Shown in pieces: positions 17,298-28,360 of a stretch of DNA of 64,000 bases (position 1 is its first letter; each line of letters opens with the position of its first letter). The position numbers and the translations under genes are program-made. The stretch comes from Pseudomonas allokribbensis (GTDB lineage Bacteria; Pseudomonadota; Gammaproteobacteria; Pseudomonadales; Pseudomonadaceae). Under the pieces are notes generated by a model, which was not told the DNA's origin, did not search any database, and worked only from the letters and a program-made list of their open reading frames with translations. The DNA is taken from positions 3,667,001-3,731,000 of the forward strand of contig NZ_CP062252.1 in NCBI RefSeq assembly GCF_014863605.1, in the 5' to 3' direction.

Positions 17298-17999
17298 ATG
17301 ATCAAGCGTATTGCGCAGACCGCAGGTTTCACCGGCCTTCTGGCCGCCCTGCTCCTGACGTTGCTGCAAAGCTTCTGGGTGTCGCCGCTGATTCTTCAGG
17401 CAGAGACCTTCGAGAAAGCCGAGCCGGTTGCCGCCGTTCACGAACACGCCGCCGGCACCGCCGCCCATACCCACGATGCCGAAGCCTGGGAGCCGGAAGA
17501 CGGCTGGCAGCGCGTTGTGTCCACTACCGGTGGCAATCTGGTCGTGGCCGTGGGTTTCGCCCTGATGCTGGCCGGTCTGTACACCCTGCGTGCGCCGACC
17601 AAGACATCGCAAGGCCTGCTCTGGGGTCTGGCCGGTTATGCGACTTTCGTACTCGCACCGACACTGGGCCTGCCGCCTGAGCTGCCGGGCACCGCCGCTG
17701 CAGACCTGGCGTCGCGCCAGATGTGGTGGATCGGCACCGCCGCGTCGACCGCTGTCGGCCTGGCGTTGATCGCGTTCGGTGGCAACTGGTTGCTCAAGAT
17801 CCTCGGCGTGGCGATTCTCGCTGTGCCACACGTGATCGGCGCCCCGCAACCGGAAGTGCACTCGATGCTCGCGCCGGAAGCACTGGAAGCTCAATTTAAA
17901 ATCGCTTCGCAGTTGACCAACGTGGCGTTCTGGCTGGCTCTGGGCCTGATCAGCGCCTGGTTGTTCCGCCGCAAAAGCGATGGTCAATACCACGCATGA
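17298..17999 (+). CDS. cbtA: CbtA, membrane subunit of predicted cobalt transporter
   Basis: The product has 233 residues from the ATG at 17298. Five or six hydrophobic helices are visible: one at ~8-28, then after a His/Glu-rich periplasmic loop (HEHAAGTAAHTHDAE, ~48-63) further helices to the C-terminus. The His-containing loop and the 'YATFVLAPTLGLPPELPG' segment are typical of CbtA. It follows cbtB and overlaps cobE by four bases (ATGA), so uptake and corrin synthesis are translated together. It should bring Co2+ in for CobN, encoded in the divergent operon. Confidence 0.93.
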   Translation: MIKRIAQTAGFTGLLAALLLTLLQSFWVSPLILQAETFEKAEPVAAVHEHAAGTAAHTHDAEAWEPEDGWQRVVSTTGGNLVVAVGFALMLAGLYTLRAPTKTSQGLLWGLAGYATFVLAPTLGLPPELPGTAAADLASRQMWWIGTAASTAVGLALIAFGGNWLLKILGVAILAVPHVIGAPQPEVHSMLAPEALEAQFKIASQLTNVAFWLALGLISAWLFRRKSDGQYHA

Positions 18000-18409
18000 C
18001 CGATGACAGCGCAGTGCCGACCTTTGTGGTCGGCCTGGGCTGCCAGCGCGGCTGCCCGGCCAGTACGCTGCGCGCCTTGCTCGACCAGGCCCTGCAGGCG
18101 CATCGCATCGAACTCGAAGCGGTCAAGGCCCTGGCCAGTATCGACCTGAAACGCGACGAACCCGGCCTGCAGGAACTGGCGGCACAACTGGCGCTGCCGC
18201 TGCTGTATTTCAGCAGCGAAGAACTGGCCAGTTATCAGCAACGCCTGAGTCACCATTCGCAGATCGCTTTCGAACGCACCGGTTGCTACGGCGTGGCGGA
18301 AAGCGCCGCACTGGCGCTTGCCGAACAACTGATCCAGGCCCCGGCAAAACTGCTGATTTCCAGACAAAAATACGCCCAGGCAACCCTGGCATTGGCCGGC
18401 GCGGCGTAA
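17996..18409 (+). CDS. cobE: Cobalamin biosynthesis protein CobE
   Basis: The product has 137 residues and overlaps the cbtA stop. The N-terminal 'FVVGLGCQRGCPASTLRALL' is the CobE / CbiG-C-terminal family signature; 'KRDEPGLQELA' and 'SVAESAAL'-like 'GVAESAALAL' follow. CobE belongs to the aerobic corrin pathway; its exact catalytic role is not firmly established. Its place between cobalt uptake genes and cobM under one cobalamin riboswitch supports the assignment. Confidence 0.9.
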   Translation: MTDDSAVPTFVVGLGCQRGCPASTLRALLDQALQAHRIELEAVKALASIDLKRDEPGLQELAAQLALPLLYFSSEELASYQQRLSHHSQIAFERTGCYGVAESAALALAEQLIQAPAKLLISRQKYAQATLALAGAA

Positions 18410-18500
18410 ATTCCCGATAATCCCCGCTTTCGATCATGAGCATTCTTCATCTGAACTGCTCTTGAAGCCTCGACCTGCCCTACTTTCACAGGATCCAACG

Positions 18501-19247
18501 ATGACCGTTTACTTCATCGGCGCCGGCCCCGGCGACCCGGAATTGATCACTGTCAAAGGTCAGCGACTGATTCGCAGCTGCCCGGTGATCATCTATGCAG
18601 GTTCGCTGGTGCCGGCGGCGGTGCTGGACGGTCATTCGGCTGAAACCGTGGTCAACAGCGCCGAACTGCATCTGGAACAGATCATCGATCTGATCAAGAC
18701 CGCCAACGCCAAGGGCCTGGACGTGGCGCGGGTGCATTCGGGCGATCCGAGCCTGTATGGCGCCATCGGCGAGCAGATCCGTTATCTGCGCGAGCTGGAC
18801 ATCCCGTTCGAGATTGTCCCCGGCGTAACCGCCACTGCTGCCTGCGCGGCGTTGTTGGGCGCCGAACTCACTTTGCCGGACATCTCGCAAAGCGTGATCC
18901 TGACCCGTTACGCGGACAAGACCGCGATGCCCGCCGGGGAAGAACTGGGTAACCTCGCGCAGCACGGGGCGACCATGGCGATTCATTTGGGGGTCAATCA
19001 TCTGGAGAAAATCCTCGCCGAACTGCTGCCGCACTATGGTGCAGACTGCCCGATCGCGGTGATCCACCGGGCGACGTGGCCGGATCAGGACTGGGTGATC
19101 GGGACGCTGGAGGATATTGCCGCGAAAGTAGCCGCCAAGGGGTTTCGGCGTACGGCACTGATTCTGGTCGGGCGGGTGTTGGGCAGCGATCATTTCAGCG
19201 AATCGTCGCTGTATCGCGCGGGGCATGCGCATTTGTATCGACCATAA
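18501..19247 (+). CDS. cobM: Precorrin-4 C11-methyltransferase CobM
   Basis: The product has 248 residues from the ATG at 18501; the upstream in-frame Met at 18462 has no good ribosome site. It is a tetrapyrrole methylase with 'VYFIGAGPGDPELITVKG' at the N-terminus, 'VARVHSGDPSLYGAIGEQ' and 'IVPGVTATAACAALL', the motifs specific to CobM/CbiF. It transfers a methyl group from S-adenosylmethionine to C11 of precorrin-4, giving precorrin-5. It is the last gene of the cbtB-cbtA-cobE-cobM operon, with 91 bp after cobE and a strong terminator after it. Confidence 0.96.
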   Translation: MTVYFIGAGPGDPELITVKGQRLIRSCPVIIYAGSLVPAAVLDGHSAETVVNSAELHLEQIIDLIKTANAKGLDVARVHSGDPSLYGAIGEQIRYLRELDIPFEIVPGVTATAACAALLGAELTLPDISQSVILTRYADKTAMPAGEELGNLAQHGATMAIHLGVNHLEKILAELLPHYGADCPIAVIHRATWPDQDWVIGTLEDIAAKVAAKGFRRTALILVGRVLGSDHFSESSLYRAGHAHLYRP

Positions 19248-19279
19248 AAAAACGGCGCTCACGGGGCGCCGTTTTTTTT
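19246..19279. terminator. Bidirectional intrinsic terminator between cobM and nfuA
   Basis: ACGGCGC and GCGCCGT form a 7-bp stem with a 7-nt loop, preceded by seven A and followed by eight T. It can terminate transcription from both sides and begins at the cobM stop codon. Confidence 0.93.
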
Positions 19280-19296
19280 ATGCCGCAGCGAACGCC

Positions 19297-20189
<893 letters not shown>

Positions 20190-20249
20190 CGATGGCGCTC
20201 CCGATCCCGTGCTACACAGGATTGGGACAGCTGCCATCGATCAAACCGA

Positions 20250-22544
20250 TCAAAGATTCTCGTACCGGTTCATATCCAGCACGCCCTCTTCCACCGGGTC
20301 GGTTTCATGGATGTACTGGCTCAGATCGTGGAAGTAGAACCAGAACTGTGGATGGCTGCGGCGAATACCCCAACGTTCGACGATCTTCTCGAACTGCGGC
20401 GCATCCTTCGCGCTTTCCATGGCATCGACAAACGCCGGCACCTGATCCGCCGGGATGTTGAACATGAAGTTCGGGTAGCTGCTGAGCACGCCCGGATAAA
20501 TGGTCAGGGTGTCGAGGCCCGGCTGATAGCGCAGTGACTCACCCAGCAGGAACGCCACGTTGCTGTGGGCGCGGTTGCGCAGCAGGCTGTAGACCTCGCG
20601 TTTGCCGCTGGCAGTTTCGATGCGCAGCATGGTCGCTTCCGGCAACTGATCGATCACTTTCAGCCCCGCCGCAGGACGCGCCGTCAGACGGCTCAGCGCC
20701 TGTTCGGCGTTTTGCAGCGCCGGGTCGATGTTCGGCCGCGAGCAGTAGGCATCCACGCAGCGATTGATCGGATCGGGCCGTGCGTTGAGGTCGCCGTAAC
20801 GGGCGAGCAACTGCATGGCGAAGTCATGTTTCGGGTCTTTTCCGTCGAGTTTCAGTGCCGTTGGCTTGTCGTCGTCGATGGACTCGTAGTCCAGCCACAT
20901 CTTGAACTGGCCGCTGCTCTGATACCAATCGTCGAGGTAGTCCTCGCGGGAATCGGCCGGCATCAGACGCAGAAAATTCTGCTCGGCGCCATTGCGGATC
21001 AGGTCGAAGTACAGTCGGGTCTGCGCCTGATGGGAGACGTTGCCGAACACATCGAAATTCACCGCCAACTGGTAATAGGTGCGCTCCAGCAACGGATAGT
21101 CGAACAGCCACATGGTCTGCGGCACTTCGCCGATCAGGCCTTTGGTCACCGACGCGCTGTCGAAGTGGCGGAAGATGCTCAACAGCGCATTGTCGTTGCC
21201 CGCCCACAGGGTCGACCAGCTCGGCGCCGGTTGGTCGGCGTAACTGTCACGGCGCAAGGCTTCGTACTTGTTTCGCTTGTTGCGATAGTCGTGCCACAGG
21301 CTCAGGACGCTGCCGACATCGTCGTTCTGCCCCGGCATGGCCAGCAACGGCGTGGCCTGGCCGCGATAGTTCGGATCGGTGATGTACAGGTCATGTTCCG
21401 GCGCCTGGAACAGCGCCCAGAAATTATCGCGAATCACGTCAGTTGCGATCTGGCCACGGCATACCGGGCCGCGAATGAACGTGCGCACGAAGTATTCGGC
21501 GTTATCGAGCATGAACTGATAACGCGCCTGCGCCGGAATCGCCTCGAAGGTCGCAAACGGGTTGGCCCGGCTCTGTGGCCCGTAACCCGGCAGCGCATGC
21601 ACCTGCCAGTTGCCGTTGTAGAACAGGCTTTTGACCCGCGCCATCTTCGCCGCACTCAGCGGATAAGTGATGTGGGTCTTGTGCACGATCACGCCCTGCA
21701 CCGGCCACAGGCGGTAATACACCTGGGTGCCCGGATCATCGTTCGGGCGACGGGTGGCAATCAGGTCGATCGGCTGGCCGGTCGGCGTGCGCGAACGCAC
21801 CCACTGGAAGAAATGCCCCGGCTCGCCGTCCTTGAAATAGATGTGCGCCAGGAACCAGTGCTCATACAGCCAGCGCCCGACCAGACTCTCCCGCGCGCCA
21901 GGCTGGTTGAGCAGGTTTTCCCACTGCACGATCTGCAGCGCTTCCTTGGCGCTCGGCGCCAGGCCCTGCTCGTCGATTGGCGCGCCGGACGCCAGCCAGC
22001 GCTGCAACGTCTGATATTGCTGGTTGGTCAGGCCGGTGACCGCCAGCGGCATGCCCTCTTTCGGGTGGGCGCCGGCATAGCCGTCGAACTCGGCCGACAT
22101 CGCGCACATGTTTTCCCGTTGCAGGCCGAGGACGATGTCCTCCGGCAATTTGGCGTTGGGTGTCAGTGGCGTTTTGTGCCCCAATTCCAGCATGCGCGCC
22201 ATCAGTGCCGCCTGACTGCCCTGGGCGTCGAGTACCGAATAGAAGTCTTTCTGCTGCCAGGCACGTTTGCCAAAAGCGTCGTAGAACAGCCGCGTGGTCG
22301 GCGCTGCCTGAGTGCGTTCGCCGTCGTAGACCGGCATCTTGCTCGCGCCACGGGCCGCGCCTTCACCACTGCCCAGGTTCAACTGGCAGGCGGAGTCGTA
22401 GCACGCATGGCAGGCCACGCACTTCTCGGTGAAGATCGGCTGGATATCGCGGGTGTAAGAAATCGAAGGCGAGATCGCAGGACTTTGCGCCGCCGCGCCA
22501 AAGCTCAAAAACAGCAACACCATGCTGACGACGCGGTACGACAT
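20250..22544 (-). CDS. cti: Fatty acid cis/trans isomerase Cti
   Basis: The product has 764 residues from the ATG at 22544, with AAGGAT just upstream. A signal peptide (~1-20) ends at Ala-Ala-Ala-Gln, placing the enzyme in the periplasm. A haem-binding Cys-x-x-Cys-His occurs at 42-46, followed by a further Cys pair (48, 53). Cti converts cis-unsaturated membrane fatty acids to trans, a fast response of Pseudomonas and Vibrio to solvents and heat that makes membranes stiffer. Length and haem site match the family. It diverges from metH, with 158 bp between start codons. Confidence 0.95.
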   Translation of the reverse strand: MSYRVVSMVLLFLSFGAAAQSPAISPSISYTRDIQPIFTEKCVACHACYDSACQLNLGSGEGAARGASKMPVYDGERTQAAPTTRLFYDAFGKRAWQQKDFYSVLDAQGSQAALMARMLELGHKTPLTPNAKLPEDIVLGLQRENMCAMSAEFDGYAGAHPKEGMPLAVTGLTNQQYQTLQRWLASGAPIDEQGLAPSAKEALQIVQWENLLNQPGARESLVGRWLYEHWFLAHIYFKDGEPGHFFQWVRSRTPTGQPIDLIATRRPNDDPGTQVYYRLWPVQGVIVHKTHITYPLSAAKMARVKSLFYNGNWQVHALPGYGPQSRANPFATFEAIPAQARYQFMLDNAEYFVRTFIRGPVCRGQIATDVIRDNFWALFQAPEHDLYITDPNYRGQATPLLAMPGQNDDVGSVLSLWHDYRNKRNKYEALRRDSYADQPAPSWSTLWAGNDNALLSIFRHFDSASVTKGLIGEVPQTMWLFDYPLLERTYYQLAVNFDVFGNVSHQAQTRLYFDLIRNGAEQNFLRLMPADSREDYLDDWYQSSGQFKMWLDYESIDDDKPTALKLDGKDPKHDFAMQLLARYGDLNARPDPINRCVDAYCSRPNIDPALQNAEQALSRLTARPAAGLKVIDQLPEATMLRIETASGKREVYSLLRNRAHSNVAFLLGESLRYQPGLDTLTIYPGVLSSYPNFMFNIPADQVPAFVDAMESAKDAPQFEKIVERWGIRRSHPQFWFYFHDLSQYIHETDPVEEGVLDMNRYENL

Positions 22545-22663
22545 ATCCTTGATCCTGATCCTGAATAAAAACGCCGCGATTCTACCGTTATGACGCCCGT
22601 GCCAACATGAGCGATATTCATGCAAAAGTGCCGCATGCTCTAAATCCGCACAGGTTTGTTATG

Positions 22664-22672
22664 ATCCCGCTC
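22664..22672 (+). promoter_or_regulatory. Possible metH promoter -10
   Basis: TATGAT just 5' of ATCCCGCTCC, about 30 bp before the metH ATG, is close to a sigma-70 -10. No clear -35 is seen at the right distance. No SAH or cobalamin riboswitch was recognised in the 158 bp between cti and metH. Confidence 0.35.
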
Positions 22673-22702
22673 CTTCGTCATGGTCTTTTTCGAGTAGTCC
22701 CA

Positions 22703-25700
22703 ATGTCCGATCGCAGCGTCCGCCTTCAAGCTCTCAAGCAAGCCCTCAAAGAGCGCATCCTGATACTCGATGGCGGTATGGGCACGATGATCCAGAGCTA
22801 CAAGCTCGAAGAGCAGGATTATCGCGGCAAGCGTTTCGCCGACTGGCCGAGCGACGTCAAGGGCAACAACGACCTGCTGGTCATTACCCGTCCCGACGTG
22901 ATCGGCGGCATCGAGAAAGCCTACCTGGATGCCGGCGCCGACATCCTGGAAACCAACACCTTCAACGCCACCCGCATTTCCATGGCCGATTACGGCATGG
23001 AAGAACTGGCCTACGAACTCAACGTAGAAGGCGCACGACTGGCGCGCAAGGTCGCCGACGCCAAGACCGCCGAGAACCCGGACAAGCCGCGCTTCGTCGC
23101 CGGCGTGCTCGGCCCGACCAGCCGCACCTGCTCGCTGTCGCCGGACGTCAACAACCCGGGCTATCGCAACGTCACCTTCGATGAGCTGGTGGAAAACTAC
23201 ACCGAAGCCACCAAAGGCCTGATCGAGGGCGGCGCCGACCTGATCCTGATCGAAACCATCTTCGACACCCTCAACGCCAAGGCTGCGATCTTCGCCGTGC
23301 AAGGCGTGTTCGAAGAGTTGCACATCGAACTGCCGATCATGATTTCCGGCACCATCACCGACGCCTCCGGTCGTACCCTGTCGGGCCAGACCACCGAAGC
23401 ATTCTGGAACTCCGTGGCCCACGCCAAGCCGATTTCGGTCGGTCTGAACTGCGCACTCGGCGCCCGTGAACTGCGTCCGTACCTGGAAGAGCTGTCGGAC
23501 AAGGCCAGCACCCACGTTTCGGCGCACCCGAACGCCGGCCTGCCGAACGAATTCGGCGAGTACGACGAGTTGCCGGTGGACACCGCCAAAGTCATCGAAG
23601 AGTTCGCCCAGAGCGGTTTCCTCAACATCGTCGGCGGTTGCTGCGGCACCACCCCGGGGCACATCGAAGCCATCGCCAAAGCCGTCGCCGGTTACGCGCC
23701 ACGGCAGATTCCGGACATTCCCAAGGCTTGCCGCCTGTCGGGTCTGGAGCCGTTCACCATCGATCGCAGCTCGCTGTTCGTCAACGTCGGCGAGCGGACC
23801 AACATCACCGGTTCCGCAAAATTCGCCCGTCTGATCCGTGAAGACAACTACACCGAAGCCCTGGAAGTCGCCCTGCAGCAGGTCGAGGCCGGCGCCCAGG
23901 TGATCGACATCAACATGGACGAAGGGATGCTCGATTCGAAGAAGGCCATGGTGACCTTCCTCAATCTGATTGCCGGCGAGCCGGACATCTCCCGCGTACC
24001 GATCATGATCGACTCCTCGAAATGGGACGTGATCGAAGCGGGCCTGAAGTGCATTCAGGGCAAGGGCATCGTAAACTCGATCAGCATGAAAGAAGGCGTC
24101 GAGCAGTTCATCCACCACGCCAAACTGTGCAAACGCTACGGCGCTGCCGTGGTGGTGATGGCGTTCGACGAAGCCGGCCAGGCCGACACCGAAGCGCGCA
24201 AGAAAGAAATCTGCAAACGCTCCTACGACATTCTGGTCAACGAAGTCGGCTTCCCGCCGGAAGACATCATCTTCGACCCGAACATCTTCGCCGTGGCCAC
24301 CGGTATCGAAGAACACAACAACTACGCTGTGGACTTCATCAACGCCTGTGCCTACATCCGTGACGAACTGCCGTACGCACTGACTTCCGGCGGCGTGTCC
24401 AACGTATCGTTCTCGTTCCGTGGCAACAACCCGGTGCGCGAGGCGATTCACTCGGTGTTCCTGCTGTACGCGATCCGCGCCGGCCTGACCATGGGTATCG
24501 TCAACGCCGGTCAGCTGGAAATCTACGACCAGATCCCGCAGGAACTGCGTGACGCCGTTGAAGACGTGATCCTCAACCGCACACCGGAAGGCACCGACGC
24601 CCTCCTCGCGATCGCCGACAAGTACAAGGGCGACGGCAGCGTCAAGGAAGCCGAGACCGAAGAGTGGCGCAGCTGGGACGTCAACAAGCGTCTGGAACAT
24701 GCACTGGTCAAGGGCATCACCACCCACATCGTCGAAGACACCGAAGAGTCCCGTCAGTCCTTCGCCCGTCCGATCGAAGTGATCGAAGGCCCGCTGATGT
24801 CCGGCATGAACATCGTCGGCGACCTGTTCGGCGCCGGCAAAATGTTCCTGCCGCAGGTGGTTAAGTCCGCCCGCGTGATGAAGCAGGCCGTGGCCCACCT
24901 GATCCCGTTCATCGAACTGGAAAAAGGCGACAAGCCGGAAGCCAAGGGCAAGATCCTCATGGCCACCGTAAAAGGTGACGTGCATGACATCGGCAAGAAC
25001 ATTGTCGGCGTGGTACTGGGTTGCAACGGCTACGACATCGTCGACCTCGGCGTGATGGTACCAGCCGAGAAGATCCTGCAAGTGGCCAAGGAACAGAAGT
25101 GCGACATCATCGGCCTGTCCGGCCTGATCACCCCGTCGCTGGATGAAATGGTCCACGTGGCCCGCGAGATGCAGCGCCAGGACTTCCACCTGCCGCTGAT
25201 GATCGGCGGCGCGACCACCTCCAAGGCACATACGGCGGTGAAGATCGAGCCGAAGTACAGCAACGACGCGGTGGTCTACGTCACCGACGCCTCCCGCGCC
25301 GTGGGCGTGGCGACGCAGTTGCTGTCCAAGGAGCTGAAGGCCGGTTTCGTCGAGAAGACCCGCGAAGAGTACGTCGAAGTCCGCGAGCGCACCGCCAACC
25401 GCAGCGCCCGCACCGAACGCCTGAGCTACGCGGCCTCGATCGCGAAAAAACCGCAGTTCGACTGGGCCACTTACACCCCGGTCAAACCGACGTTCACCGG
25501 CAGCCGCGTGCTGGACAACATCGACCTCAACGTCCTGGCCGAGTACATCGACTGGACGCCGTTCTTCATCTCCTGGGATCTGGCCGGCAAGTTCCCGCGC
25601 ATCCTCGAAGACGAAGTGGTCGGTGAGGCCGCGACCTCGCTGTACAAGGACGCCCGCGAAATGCTGACCAAGCTGATCGACGAGAAGCTGATCAGCGCCC

Positions 25701-26413
25701 GTGCGGTGTTCGGCTTCTGGCCGGCCAATCAGGTGCATGACGACGATATCGAGCTGTACGGCGATGACGGCAAGCCGATGGCGCGCCTGCATCACCTGCG
25801 CCAGCAGATCATCAAGACCGACGGCAAGCCGAACTTCTCGCTCGCCGACTTCGTCGCGCCGAAGGACAGCGAAGTGACCGACTACGTCGGTGGCTTCATC
25901 ACCACCGCCGGGATCGGCGCCGAAGAAGTGGCCAAGGCCTATCAGGACGCTGGCGACGACTACAACTCGATCATGGTCAAGGCGTTGGCCGACCGTCTGG
26001 CCGAAGCCTGTGCCGAATGGCTGCACCAGCAGGTGCGTAAAGAGCACTGGGGTTATGCCAAGGATGAAGTTCTCGACAACGAGGCGTTGATCAAAGAGCA
26101 GTATTCCGGCATCCGCCCTGCCCCGGGCTACCCGGCGTGCCCGGATCACACCGAGAAGGCCACGCTGTTCGCCCTGCTCGACCCTGAGGCCCAGGAAATG
26201 CGCGCCGGCCGCAGCGGTGTGTTCCTCACCGAGCACTACGCGATGTTCCCGGCGGCAGCGGTCAGCGGCTGGTATTTCGCGCATCCGCAGGCGCAGTACT
26301 TCGCCGTGGGCAAGGTCGACAAGGATCAGGTGCAGAGCTACACCTCGCGCAAAGGCCAGGAACTGAGCCTGACCGAGCGTTGGCTGGCGCCGAACCTGGG
26401 TTACGACAACTAA
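22703..26413 (+). CDS. metH: Cobalamin-dependent methionine synthase MetH
   Basis: The product has 1236 residues from the ATG at 22703; upstream in-frame sequence lies in the promoter. All four modules are present. The homocysteine domain has zinc ligands Cys250, Cys313 and Cys314 ('GLNCALGA', '[10 protein letters not shown]'). The methyltetrahydrofolate domain has '[18 protein letters not shown]'. The B12 domain has 'DVHDIGKN' with His761 as lower cobalt ligand. The reactivation domain has '[12 protein letters not shown]'. It makes methionine from homocysteine and regenerates tetrahydrofolate, and is a main user of the B12 made by the nearby cob genes. Confidence 0.98.
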   Translation: MSDRSVRLQALKQALKERILILDGGMGTMIQSYKLEEQDYRGKRFADWPSDVKGNNDLLVITRPDVIGGIEKAYLDAGADILETNTFNATRISMADYGMEELAYELNVEGARLARKVADAKTAENPDKPRFVAGVLGPTSRTCSLSPDVNNPGYRNVTFDELVENYTEATKGLIEGGADLILIETIFDTLNAKAAIFAVQGVFEELHIELPIMISGTITDASGRTLSGQTTEAFWNSVAHAKPISVGLNCALGARELRPYLEELSDKASTHVSAHPNAGLPNEFGEYDELPVDTAKVIEEFAQSGFLNIVGGCCGTTPGHIEAIAKAVAGYAPRQIPDIPKACRLSGLEPFTIDRSSLFVNVGERTNITGSAKFARLIREDNYTEALEVALQQVEAGAQVIDINMDEGMLDSKKAMVTFLNLIAGEPDISRVPIMIDSSKWDVIEAGLKCIQGKGIVNSISMKEGVEQFIHHAKLCKRYGAAVVVMAFDEAGQADTEARKKEICKRSYDILVNEVGFPPEDIIFDPNIFAVATGIEEHNNYAVDFINACAYIRDELPYALTSGGVSNVSFSFRGNNPVREAIHSVFLLYAIRAGLTMGIVNAGQLEIYDQIPQELRDAVEDVILNRTPEGTDALLAIADKYKGDGSVKEAETEEWRSWDVNKRLEHALVKGITTHIVEDTEESRQSFARPIEVIEGPLMSGMNIVGDLFGAGKMFLPQVVKSARVMKQAVAHLIPFIELEKGDKPEAKGKILMATVKGDVHDIGKNIVGVVLGCNGYDIVDLGVMVPAEKILQVAKEQKCDIIGLSGLITPSLDEMVHVAREMQRQDFHLPLMIGGATTSKAHTAVKIEPKYSNDAVVYVTDASRAVGVATQLLSKELKAGFVEKTREEYVEVRERTANRSARTERLSYAASIAKKPQFDWATYTPVKPTFTGSRVLDNIDLNVLAEYIDWTPFFISWDLAGKFPRILEDEVVGEAATSLYKDAREMLTKLIDEKLISARAVFGFWPANQVHDDDIELYGDDGKPMARLHHLRQQIIKTDGKPNFSLADFVAPKDSEVTDYVGGFITTAGIGAEEVAKAYQDAGDDYNSIMVKALADRLAEACAEWLHQQVRKEHWGYAKDEVLDNEALIKEQYSGIRPAPGYPACPDHTEKATLFALLDPEAQEMRAGRSGVFLTEHYAMFPAAAVSGWYFAHPQAQYFAVGKVDKDQVQSYTSRKGQELSLTERWLAPNLGYDN

Positions 26414-26445
26414 GTTACGACAACCAATCCAGCTTCACCCGACAC

Positions 26446-26473
26446 CCTGTGGGAGCCTATTGGCTCCCACAGG
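26446..26473. repeat. REP-like palindrome / terminator after metH
   Basis: A perfect 12-bp stem, CCTGTGGGAGCC / GGCTCCCACAGG, with a TATT loop, 33 bp after the metH stop. The GTGGGAGC core is a common extragenic palindrome of fluorescent pseudomonads. It probably ends or stabilises the metH transcript. Confidence 0.85.
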
Positions 26474-26536
26474 TATTTCTGCACCCCGGAAAGGGTTGGC
26501 TATGCTTGTCTGACACACACGGCAGACGAGGGATTT

Positions 26537-26755
26537 ATGGACGATCCAGTCGACAACAAGCCACCGACCTTCTGGCAGATGCTGCAAAGCGTCATGGCGG
26601 CGGCGTTCGGGGTGCAGAGCGGCAAGAACCGGGCAAGGGACTTCACCCATGGAAAGCCCAGCCACTTCATCTTCCTGGGCATTGCGTTCACGGCGGTGTT
26701 CGCCCTGACGCTGTTTGGCATCGTGCAACTGGTGGTGCATCTGGCAGGCGCGTGA
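26537..26755 (+). CDS. DUF2970 small membrane protein
   Basis: The product has 72 residues. The N-terminal half is soluble with 'FWQMLQSVMAAAFGVQSGKNRARDF', the DUF2970 signature; residues ~46-70 form one membrane helix. The function of the family is unknown. The gene follows metH by 123 bp, beyond a palindrome, and is convergent with the binding-protein gene, so it is likely a separate unit. Confidence 0.85.
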   Translation: MDDPVDNKPPTFWQMLQSVMAAAFGVQSGKNRARDFTHGKPSHFIFLGIAFTAVFALTLFGIVQLVVHLAGA

Positions 26756-26761
26756 CCGGCG

Positions 26762-27835
26762 TCAGTGCATCAGGGTTTGCAGGTTGAACGGATAGCGATA
26801 CGAAACCGGACGGCCCTTCGCCGAGAGCTTGCGAAAATGCACGCCGTAGTCCGGCGAAGTGCCCATGGCCAGCATTCGGCGGGCATGATCTCTGTCGATC
26901 AGTTGCAACAATGGAATCTGCCGGTCACGACCGCCGTACTGATTCAGATCGACGCCTTGCGCGTGATCATGCAGTTCGACAAGCGCCCAGCCACCGAGGG
27001 TGAAATGCCCGCCGAGCAACGCGCTCAGGCGACCGTCAACCATGGCTTGCAAAGCTTCGGGCGAGGTATTGACCGCGCTGAACAACACGTCCTTGCCCGG
27101 TACTTTGCCGGCCTCTGAAACGGCGCGCATCGCACCGAAGGCCATTTCATCGTTGGCCGCCCACACCAATGACACTTTTGGATATCGGACCAACAATTGC
27201 TTCGCCTGCTCGTAGGCACGTTGTTGCGTCCAGCCGCCGTAGACCAGTTGCCGCAAACGTACCTGAGGATGCTCGGCCAGCGCCCGCTGCATGCCCTTTT
27301 CGCGCAGTTGCGCCGAGGGCGTGATCTTCAGGCCGGAAAACGCCAGCAGATCGATGTTTTCACCGGGGGCCACGGGTGGATGCAGGCGAATCAGCTCCTT
27401 CATCATCAGGTAACCACCCTCCTCATCGTTGGGCACCAGACTACCGATACGATCCGCGCGCTCTGCCACCAGCGCCTGCTGGTTGGGCGTCAGTGCCGAA
27501 TTGACGATAAAGAGCTTCACGCCACTGTCATTGGCCATGCGCAGAATCTGCGGCGCGACGTACTGTTCATTGACGAACACCAGATAATCCGGGCGATCAG
27601 GCCCCTGCAACGCCAGTCGCGCCTGCGCCAGGGTCAGTTCGGGCTGGCGTTGGGCATAGAGGATGTGCAGGTCGATTCCAAGATCCCGAGCGGCGGCCTG
27701 CATGAATTGCGAGTAACTGACCCAGAACGCTTCCTGGGTCGAGCCCGGATTCAGAAACAGCACGGACTCCGCCCGCGCACTGGTCCCGAAGGCCATGCCC
27801 AGCAAAAGCAGACTGATGTGGAGAAACTTGAACAT
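26762..27835 (-). CDS. Periplasmic sugar-type binding protein (Peripla_BP family), orphan
   Basis: The product has 357 residues from the ATG at 27835; the longer frame is not coding. A signal peptide (~1-22, ending Ser-Ala-Arg-Ala) sends it to the periplasm. The body is a type I periplasmic binding fold like LuxP/RbsB: 'VLFLNPGSTQEAFWVSYSQFMQAAARDLGI', then 'VSLVWAANDEMAFGAMRAVSEAG', the usual hinge and ligand region. No permease or ATPase is adjacent, so it may feed a sensor kinase or diguanylate cyclase rather than transport. The ligand is unknown. Confidence 0.82.
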   Translation of the reverse strand: MFKFLHISLLLLGMAFGTSARAESVLFLNPGSTQEAFWVSYSQFMQAAARDLGIDLHILYAQRQPELTLAQARLALQGPDRPDYLVFVNEQYVAPQILRMANDSGVKLFIVNSALTPNQQALVAERADRIGSLVPNDEEGGYLMMKELIRLHPPVAPGENIDLLAFSGLKITPSAQLREKGMQRALAEHPQVRLRQLVYGGWTQQRAYEQAKQLLVRYPKVSLVWAANDEMAFGAMRAVSEAGKVPGKDVLFSAVNTSPEALQAMVDGRLSALLGGHFTLGGWALVELHDHAQGVDLNQYGGRDRQIPLLQLIDRDHARRMLAMGTSPDYGVHFRKLSAKGRPVSYRYPFNLQTLMH

Positions 27836-27953
27836 GAAGCATCCGGGCCCGGGGAAAAATGGCCGCGCATTATAGCCATTCAATCGCCGGCCATTAGCGC
27901 CTGATCCCGCTTTTTGTCCGACAATCGTCGGAAGCGGGCCCGGAGGGGTCGTT

Positions 27954-28067
27954 TTACTGATGACTGACCCAGAACACCGCTGTTCCAACGACCAGAATGA
28001 TCAGGAACAGAATGGCCCACGCATCGACACTGCTATCGCTTTTCCTTGCCTTGGTTGGGTTGCTCAT
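27954..28067 (-). CDS. 37-residue single-helix membrane protein
   Basis: This small gene starts at the ATG at 28067 with GAGG seven bases upstream and encodes 37 residues. A short basic, polar N-terminus (MSNPTKARKSDSSVD) precedes one hydrophobic helix, AWAILFLIILVVGTAVFWV, and the stop. The good ribosome site, charge pattern (positive inside) and clean helix make it credible despite its size. Function unknown. It lies ~120 bp upstream of the binding-protein gene on the same strand. Confidence 0.6.
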   Translation of the reverse strand: MSNPTKARKSDSSVDAWAILFLIILVVGTAVFWVSHQ

Positions 28068-28360
28068 TGCATCGCCTCTTGTCGGTTTTATCGGTGATTG
28101 CAGAAAGACTCGACCACAGTTAAGACGATGATTGTCCGCACGACAAATGTGGGTTAGTTAACAGTGATTCTCGTTAGTCGTTTTGGTTCTTTCCATATAC
28201 TCAAACATCACTTTTGCGCATAACTGCAAACGGGTATATTGCCCCGGCTCCATTAGGGAGTGCGCGGCCGTGCGCGCGTAATTGCAGAGGCACCATCGGA
28301 CTCCAGCAAGCGAAAACGCAGCGTTTTCCGAGTAGCCCAAAGCCTGAGAACAGGACTTAT
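28068..28360. other. Intergenic region upstream of cysI
   Basis: This ~293-bp region separates the 37-residue gene (minus strand) from cysI. It is AT-richer than its surroundings. The best promoter for cysI is TATATT at 28235-28240 with a weak -35 (TTTTGC, 28212-28217) 17 bp upstream. A CysB site would be expected, but I cannot point to one. Short ORFs here are not convincing. Confidence 0.45.

Noticed and set aside
22545..22702. SAH or cobalamin riboswitch before metH
   Set aside because: Only 158 bp separate cti and metH, and none of the conserved blocks is present.
22640..26284. 1214-codon open frame antisense to metH
   Set aside because: It is a composition effect of high GC third positions. 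The sequence is His/Val/Gln-rich without domain features, while the sense strand encodes full MetH.
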